Shown: positions 57,015 to 64,000 of the stretch, piece by piece
Layout: each line of letters opens with the position of its first letter
How positions within the stretch are numbered: the first letter of the stretch is position 1
Assembly (NCBI GenBank): GCA_904419525.1
Contig: CAJFRT010000004.1
Location: forward strand, 51,499-115,498
Length of the DNA stretch: 64,000 bases
Source: Candidatus Gallimonas merdae
GTDB taxonomy: Bacteria; Bacillota; Clostridia; Christensenellales; Borkfalkiaceae
Direction: 5' to 3'
Program-made: the position numbers and the translations under genes
Notes under the pieces: model-generated
The model's database searches: none
Seen by the model: only the letters and a program-made list of their open reading frames with translations
Told to the model about the DNA's origin: nothing

Positions 57015-57713
57015 ATGAAACTCAGAGACATCAAACTCAAAGCAAAAGCGGACATGAAAAACGGCTACGGATTCGCCATTCTGACGATGATCCTGCTCAA
57101 CCTCGTCGTGTTCGGTTCGCTGACTCTCGGACTTGTCATTGGCGCTCTGCTGACGGCGGGAGCCGTGCATTGCTGCTATGTCGCATACTTCACCGATGTG
57201 GCCAATCACGAGCGCAAGGGCGTGGACTCCACTTACCGCGGGTTCCGCCAGTTCATGCGCGCGCTTGTCGCAACGCTGATCCGCTTTGCGATCATCTGGA
57301 TCCCGATCGTCATTCTCATGATCATCGATGCGGCACTGTGCGCTCCGCTTCTGGCAGACGGATTTCAGTCAGATGCAAGTCTGGCGTTTGTCTTGACGCT
57401 GGTTTTTGCGATCGTATGTATCCTGTATTATCTGATCATGAACGCCAAGATGTATTTCACATACTACGTCATGAACGACGAGGTCGATCTCTCCGGCTGG
57501 GACTGCATCAGACGTTCCATGGAAATGGCAAAGGGGCGGATCTGGAAGCTCATCGGGTTTGAACTCGGTTTCCTCGGCTGGTGGATCCTCTGCATCATCA
57601 CGCTCGGCGCGCTGACGCTCTATGTGACGCCCTACTATTACACTTCGCAGGCCAATCTCTATCTCTCCCTCAAAGCGCCCGCACCTGCGGTTGCGGAAGG
57701 GGCGGCAGAATAA
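57015..57713 (+). CDS. DUF975 family integral membrane protein
   Basis: 232 residues with about five to six membrane helices (FAILTMILLNLVVFGSLTLG, ALVATLIRFAIIWIPIVILM, GFELGFLGWWILCIITLGAL). KLRDIKLKAKADMKNGYGFA at the start and the Trp-rich LGWWILCIITLG are DUF975 features. Function unknown; family proteins look like envelope proteins. Single-gene unit behind the G-tract promoter. Confidence 0.82.
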   Translation: MKLRDIKLKAKADMKNGYGFAILTMILLNLVVFGSLTLGLVIGALLTAGAVHCCYVAYFTDVANHERKGVDSTYRGFRQFMRALVATLIRFAIIWIPIVILMIIDAALCAPLLADGFQSDASLAFVLTLVFAIVCILYYLIMNAKMYFTYYVMNDEVDLSGWDCIRRSMEMAKGRIWKLIGFELGFLGWWILCIITLGALTLYVTPYYYTSQANLYLSLKAPAPAVAEGAAE

Positions 57714-57725
57714 AAAAGCCGGAAC

Positions 57726-57759
57726 AAACGGCGCGCATGTTCGGGTGCGTGCCGTTTTT
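57726..57759 (+). terminator. Intrinsic terminator after DUF975
   Basis: 12-bp stem (57726-57737 with 57746-57757, one G-T pair) ending in T5. It abuts the -35 box of the spoIVA promoter. Confidence 0.85.
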
Positions 57760-57789
57760 GTCATATTCTGCCGCAGTGCATCATACAGT
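57760..57789 (+). promoter_or_regulatory. Sigma-E-type promoter of spoIVA
   Basis: GTCATATT (57760-57767), 14 bp, CATACAGT (57782-57789): matches the sigma-E consensus (ATATT - 14 - CATACAnT). It predicts mother-cell expression. Confidence 0.82.
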
Positions 57790-57828
57790 ATTTCAGCAAA
57801 GCTATTTCGCGGAGGGCAGGGACAGAGT

Positions 57829-59295
57829 ATGAAATCATTCGGCGTATATGAGGACATTGCAACGCGGACGGGCGGAGACATCTATATCGGCGTCGTCGGC
57901 CCCGTCAGGACGGGCAAGTCCACATTCATCAAAAAATTCATGCAGGAGCTGGTGCTTCCGCAGGTCACGGGCGCAAAAAAGAAACGCTATACAGACGAGC
58001 TGCCGCAGTCTGCGAGCGGGCGGACGGTCATGACGACGGAACCCAAGTTCGTCCCCGAAGAGGCGGCCGAACTCAAGGTAAAGGACGCGGTGGCGCGCGT
58101 CCGGCTCATCGACTGCGTGGGGTACCCGGTAGAGGGCGCCACGGGCTTTGAAGAGGACGGCGGCCCCCGTCTTGTCAAAACGCCCTGGAGCGACGAGAGC
58201 GTGCCGTTCGGGCAGGCGGCCGAGGACGGAACGCGCCGCGTGATCCGCGATCATTCGACGATCGGGATCCTTGTGACCACGGACGGAAGCATTACCGATC
58301 TGCCCCGCTCGGCCTATGAGGGCGCGGAGGAACGCGCGCAGTCCGAATTGCGCGCACTCGGAAAGCCGTACGTCATTGTGCTCAACTGCCGCGAACCTTC
58401 TTCGGCGGAGGAACTGCGGGCGGAGCTGGAGGAAAAGTACTGCGCACCCGTGCTCGCGATCAACGTGGAGGAGGCGAACGCGGCAAAACTTGCCTCTGTG
58501 CTGGAGCGCGTGCTCTATGAATTTCCCGTCGCCTGCGTGGATATCGACCTTCCGGACTGGATGCGGATCCTCGATGCGGAAAGTCCGATCATCTCCGAGA
58601 TCCTTTCCGGCGTACGCTCGGTGGCGCCAAGGCTGATCAAGATGAGCGACTGCGCACTGCTCGATACGCTCTATGCGGACAGCGAGCGCCTGCTCCCGCC
58701 CGCCGATGTCGAACTTGAAGCGGCTACGGGCAGCGTGCACTGCTGCGTCAGGGCCAAGGAGGGCGTCTTTTATAAGGTGCTGGGCGAGCAGTGCGGCGAG
58801 GAGATCACGGACGATCTCACGCTGATGCGCTACTGCAGCCAGCTTTCCGCGGCGAAGAAGCTGAATGACCGCGTCGGGCAGGCGTTTGCGGATGCCAGGG
58901 AATACGGCTACGGCATCGTCCCGCCCGAGGACAGCGAAATGAATCTGGCCCAGCCTACGCTCGTCAGACGCGGCGGCAGAGTGGGCGTCAGTCTGCGGGC
59001 GGACGCACCGAGCTATCACGTGATCCGCGTCGATGTCCGCGGCGAAGTGCGTCCTGCGCTCGGAACAGAGGAGCAGAGCGCGGCGTTCGTCAGACAGCTC
59101 TCCGAAAATCTCGAGGAGGAGCCCGAACGCGCATGGAATACGAATATGTTCGGCCGGACGCTCAAGGAGATGCTCGGCGAAGAGCTGTCCGTCAAAAACC
59201 GTTCGATGGGCGAGCTTGCACAAAAGAAGATGCGCCGTACCGTGACGAAGATCGTCAACGAGGGAAAGGGCGGCGTCATCTGTATTCTGTTATAA
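57829..59295 (+). CDS. spoIVA: Spore coat morphogenetic ATPase
   Basis: 488 residues, near the 492 of B. subtilis. Walker A VGPVRTGKSTF with Lys30 as in the B. subtilis enzyme; C-terminal VKNRSMGELAQKKMRRTVTK and a hydrophobic end (GGVICILL). Self-assembles by ATP hydrolysis into the basement layer of the coat on the forespore. GCGGAGGGCAGG lies upstream of ATG57829; the longer frame would start before the promoter. Confidence 0.95.
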   Translation: MKSFGVYEDIATRTGGDIYIGVVGPVRTGKSTFIKKFMQELVLPQVTGAKKKRYTDELPQSASGRTVMTTEPKFVPEEAAELKVKDAVARVRLIDCVGYPVEGATGFEEDGGPRLVKTPWSDESVPFGQAAEDGTRRVIRDHSTIGILVTTDGSITDLPRSAYEGAEERAQSELRALGKPYVIVLNCREPSSAEELRAELEEKYCAPVLAINVEEANAAKLASVLERVLYEFPVACVDIDLPDWMRILDAESPIISEILSGVRSVAPRLIKMSDCALLDTLYADSERLLPPADVELEAATGSVHCCVRAKEGVFYKVLGEQCGEEITDDLTLMRYCSQLSAAKKLNDRVGQAFADAREYGYGIVPPEDSEMNLAQPTLVRRGGRVGVSLRADAPSYHVIRVDVRGEVRPALGTEEQSAAFVRQLSENLEEEPERAWNTNMFGRTLKEMLGEELSVKNRSMGELAQKKMRRTVTKIVNEGKGGVICILL

Positions 59296-59320
59296 GCACC
59301 ACTTATTGCAAATCCGTCAA

Positions 59321-59356
59321 AGCTCCTGCCAAAAGTCCCCGGCAGGGGCTTTTTGT
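59321..59356 (+). terminator. Intrinsic terminator of spoIVA
   Basis: GCTCCTGCC with GGCAGGGGC and T5; loop AAAAGTCCCC. Confidence 0.85.
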
Positions 59357-59408
59357 GTGCTGTGATCGGATACGTATTGATTGTTTTATAAAAAATATGG
59401 CGGAGGGG

Positions 59409-59439
59409 TTGACAAGACGGGGGGATATCGTGCTATAAT
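59409..59439 (+). promoter_or_regulatory. Promoter of the uL15-like membrane protein gene
   Basis: TTGACA (59409-59414), 19 bp containing G6 (59419-59424), TATAAT (59434-59439). The spacer resembles the G-tract one at 56955. Confidence 0.75.
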
Positions 59440-59470
59440 AGGAGATGATAGAAAACAGGAGGGATTCACA

Positions 59471-60916
59471 ATGCTTTCCGGATTGCTTGCAATTACTTCG
59501 CTGCACATCGTTCTGCTTGCGGTCTGCGCGTTCCTCGTCGTTCTGCTCATACTGCTTGGGATCATCTTTTCCGGCAGAAAGAAACGCCGGGATCAGGAAA
59601 ATGAAAAAGATAACGCGGCGTCCGCGTCCGTGACGGAGTCTGTTGCTCCGGCCGAAGGTACCCGAAAAAAGGAAGACGTATCGGAATCGGCGGAACCTGC
59701 CACGGAAAATACGGCCGTTTCGGAGCCGGAGGAGACTGCCGGGGAGATCGCTGTAACGGAAGCCGCGGAAGAATCGTGCCCGGTTGGCAGGGAAGAGCCC
59801 GCCGAAGAACAGCCCGAGGCGTCCGCAGCGGAGTGTGCCGCGGAGGCGCCCGCCGAAGCGGATGTTCCCGTTCAGACGCAGGCGGAAATTTCTGCGGAGC
59901 AGACGGAACCCGCTGCGGACAAGCCCGCGCGCGTCGTGTATGCCACGGACGACGGCTGGTATGTGCGTATCCGCTATGACAAGAGTTTTGAGGCGAAACT
60001 CATTCAGGGTGACGGCACGCTCAAAAAATGGTATTCCGAACTGAAGAATGAGCTTCTTTCCTATCGGAAGGTGACGGCGCGCAGCAGCTGGCAGCATGAG
60101 GCGTTCCGGCTCGGCAGAGGGACGGTCGCAAAGCTCGTCATCCGCGGGAAGACGCTCCGGCTCTATCTTGCACTCGATCCCGCAGCGTATGAGGGCAGCA
60201 AGTATCTTGTCGAGGACGCTTCCGAACATGCCAAGTTTGAAAAGACGCCGCTGCTGTACCGGATCCGCAGCGAAAGGCGCTGCCGCTATGCCAAAGAGCT
60301 CATTGCCGCTGCAATTACGGCGGCGGGAGGACAGTACGGGGAAGAGCGGTCGGAGGACTATGCGTCCGTTCCGTTCGAGGATACGCAGGCCCTGATCGAG
60401 CGCGGGCTCGTGCGCATCGTGGAAGTGCGCCGCCGCACGGACGGCGCGGGCGGAACGGAACTTCCGGAGGAAGATGAACCCGAGGAGGAGGAGAGTCTTG
60501 CCGATGAGGAGGAGATGTCTCCCGCTCCGGAATCTGAGCCGGAACCCGAACCTGAGCCGGAACCGCTCCCCGATCCTGCGGCCGAACACCGCGTCAGCGT
60601 GACGGTTGCCGAAAAGCTCATGACGGACGATGAAGCGCTCCTTCTGCCCGCCGAAAAGAGCAGTGACGGATATCGTCAGACGATCGTCAACATCGATACG
60701 CTGGGCGAATATTTCCTTGACGGCGAGCATGTCTCGATCGAAGAGATGCGCGAACGCATTCCTTTCTTCGATAAAAAGGCGACGGCGGTCAAAGTGCTTG
60801 CGCGCGGCGTGCTCAACAAGACGCTCGAAGTGGAGGCGGACGACTTTTCGCTTGCGGCGGTCAAGATGATCCTGCTGCTCGGCGGGAAAGCCTATGTGCG
60901 CGGAAAATCATCATAA
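59471..60916 (+). CDS. Membrane-anchored protein with uL15-like C-terminal domain
   Basis: 481 residues. One N-terminal membrane helix (LLAVCAFLVVLLILLGIIF), a long Glu/Ala/Pro linker (about residues 40-150), a globular domain (WYVRIRYDKSFEAKLIQGDG, LKNELLSYRKVTARSSW, LVIRGKTLRLYLALDP), a second acidic linker with EPEPEPEP, and a C-terminal segment VKVLARGVLNKTLEVEADDF then AAVKMILLLGGKAYV that reads like the ribosomal uL15 C-terminal fold. Not the ribosomal protein itself, which has a different length and locus. ATG59471 follows GGAGGGATTCAC. Function unknown. Confidence 0.72.
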   Translation: MLSGLLAITSLHIVLLAVCAFLVVLLILLGIIFSGRKKRRDQENEKDNAASASVTESVAPAEGTRKKEDVSESAEPATENTAVSEPEETAGEIAVTEAAEESCPVGREEPAEEQPEASAAECAAEAPAEADVPVQTQAEISAEQTEPAADKPARVVYATDDGWYVRIRYDKSFEAKLIQGDGTLKKWYSELKNELLSYRKVTARSSWQHEAFRLGRGTVAKLVIRGKTLRLYLALDPAAYEGSKYLVEDASEHAKFEKTPLLYRIRSERRCRYAKELIAAAITAAGGQYGEERSEDYASVPFEDTQALIERGLVRIVEVRRRTDGAGGTELPEEDEPEEEESLADEEEMSPAPESEPEPEPEPEPLPDPAAEHRVSVTVAEKLMTDDEALLLPAEKSSDGYRQTIVNIDTLGEYFLDGEHVSIEEMRERIPFFDKKATAVKVLARGVLNKTLEVEADDFSLAAVKMILLLGGKAYVRGKSS

Positions 60917-60926
60917 ACCCGGATAC

Positions 60927-60956
60927 GGCGCGTCGATCGCTTGACGCGCCATTTTT
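60927..60956 (+). terminator. Intrinsic terminator overlapping the next promoter
   Basis: GGCGCGTC (60927-60934) with GACGCGCC (60943-60950), then ATTTTT. The right arm contains most of the TTGACG -35 box of the next promoter. Confidence 0.87.
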
Positions 60957-60970
60957 CTTTGTGATATAAT
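60941..60970 (+). promoter_or_regulatory. Promoter of the TM1266-like/ABC importer operon
   Basis: TTGACG (60941-60946), 18 bp, extended TGATATAAT (-10 at 60965-60970). Confidence 0.78.
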
Positions 60971-60976
60971 ATACCG

Positions 60977-61083
60977 GCCTGAACGGAAAGAGGACTCTGA
61001 CCGCAAAGGAGACGACACTGTTTTTTCGCGCGCAGCCTGCTGCGCGCCGTCTCCCTTTGCGCTTCGGGCAAGGGGATTTTTTT
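60977..61083 (+). ncRNA. Leader RNA with mutually exclusive stems
   Basis: GCAAAGGAGACG (61003-61014) can pair with 61048-61060 around an inner CGCGCAG/CTGCGCG stem (61029-61035 with 61040-61046). The same CCCTTTGC (61053-61060) can instead pair with GCAAGGGG (61068-61075), which is followed by T7 and also carries the SD for ATG61084. That is attenuator or riboswitch layout. No known riboswitch core (TPP, SAM, cobalamin, ZTP) was recognised. Confidence 0.55.
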
Positions 61084-61332
61084 ATGGAAGAAAAACGGAT
61101 CGCCGTGCTCTCCGTCATTGTGGAAAAGAGGGAGTTGGCAGAAAAGCTCAACGCGCATCTGTCTGCCTTCGGCGATTGCATCGTCGGCAGAATGGGGATC
61201 CCGTATCGTGAAAAGGGGGTCTCCGTTCTCTGCGTCGTGCTCGATGCGCCCCCGTCCGCGATCAATGCGCTCACGGGCAGGATCGGTCAGCTTGACGGCG
61301 TAAGCGCCAAAACGCTGTTCAGTCAGTATTGA
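61084..61332 (+). CDS. TM1266-like small regulator
   Basis: 82 residues, ACT/NikR-C-like fold: EEKRIAVLSVIVEKRELAEK, AFGDCIVGRMGIPYREKGVS, LCVVLDAPPSAINALTGRIG. TM1266 proteins are called iron-only hydrogenase system regulators, by association rather than proof. Here it leads an operon with an ABC importer, so a ligand-sensing role for uptake is possible. AAGGGG in the leader stem is the SD. Confidence 0.75.
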   Translation: MEEKRIAVLSVIVEKRELAEKLNAHLSAFGDCIVGRMGIPYREKGVSVLCVVLDAPPSAINALTGRIGQLDGVSAKTLFSQY

Positions 61333-61353
61333 AAAAATTTTTCGGAGGATCAT

Positions 61354-62424
61354 ATGAAAAAGAAATTGTTTGCGATCGGGACGGCAGTCGTCCTGGGTGC
61401 GGCGATGTTTGCGTTCGGGGCGTGCGCGCCGGAGGACGACCGGAACGACGGCGGTACGGGCGGTACGTCGTCCAATGCGTTCCGCTTTGCGGGCGATCTG
61501 CAGGAGCTCTACGGCGGTGAAAACGGATATCCGCAGGCGGTGCTCGTCGCCAAAAAATCGGTCATCGAATCGGATTCCGCGGCCGTCGGAACGATGATTT
61601 CCTATATGGAAGGAAGCGCGCAGTATCTTGCCTCCGCCTCTGCGCAGGAGGTCGTCGACGCGCTTGCTCCCTGGTATACGGAGGGCATGACGCCCACGCT
61701 GAACGCCAAAAATCTGACAAGCGAAGTGATCGCAAACTGCTCGGTACAGTATTATTCCGCTGCCGAAGAGGCCACCCGCACGCGCGTGAACGATTATCTT
61801 GCGGAGCTTGCCGCGGTCGATGCGACTGCCGCAAATGCGGTATCGGACAGCTTCTACTATACGCAGGAGCCGGAGGCGGGCGAATTTTCCGCAACGTATT
61901 CGGTATATGCGCCCGACGGTGCGCCCGCGCTTGCGCTTGCCAATGCCGTGAACGGGCAGGACGAGGGCTTTTCGTTCCACATTGTCGCATCTGATACGAT
62001 CGGCGCGCAGGTCTCCGGCGAGGATCCCGCGGCGGACTTCTGCATTCTTCCCGTCAATGCGGCTTCCAAACTGCCCGGTTCGGGCGAAAAGTATCAGATG
62101 CTCGGCGTCGTCACGAACGGAAACATGTATTTTCTGACGACGGGGGAGAATGCCGCCGTCGATGCGGACAATCTCTCTTCCCTCGTCGGCAAGACGATCG
62201 GCGTGGTGCAGCTTGCGAACGTGCCCGGACTGACACTGCGCGCAACGTTTGCCAAATACGGCATCGCCTGCCAGGTCATGGGCAACGATATGCAGCCCGC
62301 ATCGGACAAGGTCAACTTAAAGGCCGTGGACGCGGCGAACGTGACGCCCGCGGGCGGCTGCGATTACTATTTGTGCCCCGAACCTGCGGCAAGCGTCAAG
62401 GTCGCGGCAACGGCCGGAAAATAA
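61354..62424 (+). CDS. ABC importer substrate-binding lipoprotein, apparently circularly permuted
   Basis: 356 residues. Lipoprotein signal with lipobox FGAC (Cys24). The segment FAGDLQELYGGENGYPQ (residues 45-61), normally in the second half of NMT1/THI5-like binding proteins just after the PEPAAS-V-KVAA segment, here comes first, while VYAPDGAPALALAN (from about 184), GNMYFL, GVVQLANVPGLT and finally CPEPAASVKVAATAGK end the protein. N- and C-terminal halves are thus swapped. Ligand unknown; family members bind pyrimidines, sulfonates or similar small molecules. Coupled to permease and ATPase genes. Confidence 0.75.
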   Translation: MKKKLFAIGTAVVLGAAMFAFGACAPEDDRNDGGTGGTSSNAFRFAGDLQELYGGENGYPQAVLVAKKSVIESDSAAVGTMISYMEGSAQYLASASAQEVVDALAPWYTEGMTPTLNAKNLTSEVIANCSVQYYSAAEEATRTRVNDYLAELAAVDATAANAVSDSFYYTQEPEAGEFSATYSVYAPDGAPALALANAVNGQDEGFSFHIVASDTIGAQVSGEDPAADFCILPVNAASKLPGSGEKYQMLGVVTNGNMYFLTTGENAAVDADNLSSLVGKTIGVVQLANVPGLTLRATFAKYGIACQVMGNDMQPASDKVNLKAVDAANVTPAGGCDYYLCPEPAASVKVAATAGK

Positions 62425-62427
62425 GAT

Positions 62428-63174
62428 ATGGCAAAGAAAAACGCGCTGTTTTCCGTGATGGCGGTCATCGCCCTCTGGCTTGCATGGCTGGTCGCCTACG
62501 AATGCGTACGGAACGACTATGTGCTTCCCTCGTTCTGGGAAGCCTGCTCGGAAATGGGGCGCCTCCTCGGGAGTGCGTCCTTTTGGCGCGCTTTCGGAAA
62601 TACCTTTTTAAGGACGCTCTGGGCGTTTCTCGTCTCTCTGGTGCTCGGCGTTGCCATGGCGGTCATGGCGCATCTATGGCACTGGGTGCGCGCATTTTTT
62701 GCGCCGATCGTCTCGGTCCTGCGCACGCTTCCGACCATGGCCGTCATTTTGATGCTGCTTCTTTGGACGACGCCTTCGGTCGCGCCCGTCGTCGTCTCGG
62801 CGCTCGTGCTCTTTCCCGCCGTCTACGCCGCCGCGCTCGCGGGGCTCGATGAGGCGGGCGAGGAGTACGGGGAACTCATGCGGGCGTTTCACGTTCCTTT
62901 GGGGCGCAGGATCGCAAAGATGTATCTTCCGCTCGCCGCGCCCGTCCTGCTCCGGCAGGCGGGCGGCATTTTCTCGCTGGGGCTCAAGGTCGTGATCTCC
63001 GGGGAAGTCCTGGCTTCGACTTACCGGTCTCTGGGCGGCATGATGCAGGAGGCCAAGATGTACCTTGAAATGCCGCGGCTGATGGCCCTGACCCTGATCG
63101 TGCTTCTCCTCGGATTTGTGCTTGAAGGGGCGTGCAGGCTTGCATATGATCTCATCGTGAGGTGGCGCAGATGA
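62428..63174 (+). CDS. ABC importer permease (SsuC/ThiX-like)
   Basis: 248 residues, about six membrane helices; the EAA loop is seen in EYGELMRAFHVPLGRRIAKM with YLPLAAPVL. SVLRTLPTMAVILMLLLW matches nitrate/sulfonate/THI5-type permeases. It is 3 bp after the binding protein gene and overlaps the ATPase gene by 4 bp. Confidence 0.9.
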   Translation: MAKKNALFSVMAVIALWLAWLVAYECVRNDYVLPSFWEACSEMGRLLGSASFWRAFGNTFLRTLWAFLVSLVLGVAMAVMAHLWHWVRAFFAPIVSVLRTLPTMAVILMLLLWTTPSVAPVVVSALVLFPAVYAAALAGLDEAGEEYGELMRAFHVPLGRRIAKMYLPLAAPVLLRQAGGIFSLGLKVVISGEVLASTYRSLGGMMQEAKMYLEMPRLMALTLIVLLLGFVLEGACRLAYDLIVRWRR

Positions 63175-63839
63175 TCCTGGATCATGTCGGAAAGAAGTAC
63201 GGCGACCGCACCGCGCTCGAAGATATCACGCTGGAACTGCGCGACGGGGAGATCACGGCGGTCCTGGGCGAGAGCGGAGCCGGCAAAACGACGCTTCTGA
63301 ACATTCTTGCGGGGCTGATTCCCCATAGCGGGACGGTGGAGGGAAGGCAGCCATGTTCCTACCTGTTTCAGCAGCCGAAACTGCTGCCGAATCTGACGGC
63401 GGAGGGGAATCTTCGCTTTGTTCTGCCCAAACAGCAATGGGACAGCGCCCGGGTCATGTTGGAAAAAGTCGGGCTTGGCGGCCGCGAAAAGTCGTGCCCG
63501 CGGGAACTTTCGGGCGGCGAACGCCAGCGCGTTGCCATCGCACGGGCATTCTTGTACCCGCATGACATGCTGCTTATGGACGAACCGTTCGCCTCGCTCG
63601 ACCTTTCGCTGAAAAAATCTCTTTTGGAGCTTGTCGCCGGACTCTGGAAGGAGCGGCGGCAGACGGTCGTCTTTGTTACGCACGACGTGCACGAAGCGGC
63701 CGCGCTCGCACAGCGCGCCATCGTGCTGAAAGACGGTCGCGTCGTCCTCGATCTTGATGTGGACGGAGAGCCTCCCCGTGATTTTTTTGTCCGCTCCCGT
63801 GCGGAAGAACAGCTCGTCCGGGCTCTTATGGGCGAATGA
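63171..63839 (+). CDS. ABC importer ATP-binding protein
   Basis: 222 residues: Walker A GESGAGKTTLLN, Q-loop YLFQQPKLLPNL, signature ELSGGERQRVAIARA, Walker B LLMDEPFASLD, H-loop VTHDVHEA. Energises the importer. ATG63171 overlaps the permease stop (ATGA). A strong terminator follows. Confidence 0.94.
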   Translation: MILDHVGKKYGDRTALEDITLELRDGEITAVLGESGAGKTTLLNILAGLIPHSGTVEGRQPCSYLFQQPKLLPNLTAEGNLRFVLPKQQWDSARVMLEKVGLGGREKSCPRELSGGERQRVAIARAFLYPHDMLLMDEPFASLDLSLKKSLLELVAGLWKERRQTVVFVTHDVHEAAALAQRAIVLKDGRVVLDLDVDGEPPRDFFVRSRAEEQLVRALMGE

Positions 63840-63860
63840 CAGAATGTATATTTTGGTGCA

Positions 63861-63892
63861 AAAGTGCCCTCTCTAAAAAGAGAGGGCACTTT
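63861..63892 (+). terminator. Intrinsic terminator of the importer operon
   Basis: Perfect 14-bp stem AAAGTGCCCTCTCT/AGAGAGGGCACTTT with an A4 loop; the T-tract is short. Confidence 0.82.
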
Positions 63893-64000
63893 TGGCTATA
63901 CGGGTGAATTATACTATTAAGTGCAACAGTGTGGAGAAAAAAAGGAGTTCATACAAATCTGTGGTAAAATAGAGTTGCGAAACAAAATTTACACAAAGGA
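63893..64000 (+). other. Right-edge non-coding segment, possible IS30-like left end
   Basis: AT-rich; contains TTAAGTGCAACA, TGGTAAAAT (extended -10 type) and GTTGCGAA, then ACAAAGGA, an SD-like end. The order resembles the region before an IS30-type transposase, which would start past the window. Not verifiable here. Confidence 0.3.

Noticed and set aside
57835..59223. 462-codon minus-strand open frame
   Set aside because: Antisense to spoIVA; no start signal or recognisable fold.
60977..61083. TPP or other known riboswitch
   Set aside because: No CTGAGA/CTGATC core or other known class signature, despite the THI5-like importer downstream.

Overview
The window joins an integrated siphovirus-type element (about 2.2-42.95 kb) to chromosomal DNA of an endospore-forming Firmicute. 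The host assignment rests on spoIIAA-spoIIAB-sigF, on spoIVA behind a sigma-E-like promoter, and on consensus sigma-A promoters. Coding GC is high; a gut clostridium (for example Christensenellales-like) is a guess from gene style, not a demonstrated identity.

Left edge (1-2.1 kb): an AT-rich segment with the end of a LlaJI-type restriction endonuclease gene, convergent with an unknown zinc-ribbon protein; they share one bidirectional terminator. Whether this is host or element cargo cannot be told.

Element (2.2-42.95 kb): a structured leader precedes a sigma-like regulator. The replication module follows (DUF2800 nuclease-like, DUF2815 SSB-like, family A DNA polymerase, DUF4406, DUF3310, primase-helicase, VRR-NUC, SNF2 helicase), then a DUF1492 regulator, HNH nuclease and P27-type small terminase. 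Next come a methylation cassette with its own small SAM synthetase, an amidoligase/gamma-glutamylcyclotransferase pair, the large terminase, HK97-type portal, protease and capsid, connectors, major tail protein, a tail chaperone with a -1 frameshift, tape measure, Dit, Tal, fibres and holin. Two overlapping large serine recombinases end it. Two AT-rich cassettes with their own promoter and terminator interrupt the late operon: an ADP-ribosyltransferase-like/HTH toxin-antitoxin pair and a reverse-oriented nucleotidyltransferase-like gene. No endolysin and no CI-type repressor were recognised.

Host (43.1-64 kb): a five-gene tRNA operon on the minus strand; the spoIIA operon; a compact his operon (hisZGDBHAF-IE) followed by a DRE-TIM aldolase-like gene; a heterodimeric ABC exporter; a DUF975 membrane protein behind a promoter with a nine-G spacer tract; spoIVA; a membrane protein with a uL15-like C-terminus; and a TM1266-like regulator with an ABC importer. 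The importer's binding protein looks circularly permuted and the regulator's leader can form mutually exclusive stems. The last 100 bp may be the start of an IS30-like element.

All family names come from reading motifs; no database search was run.
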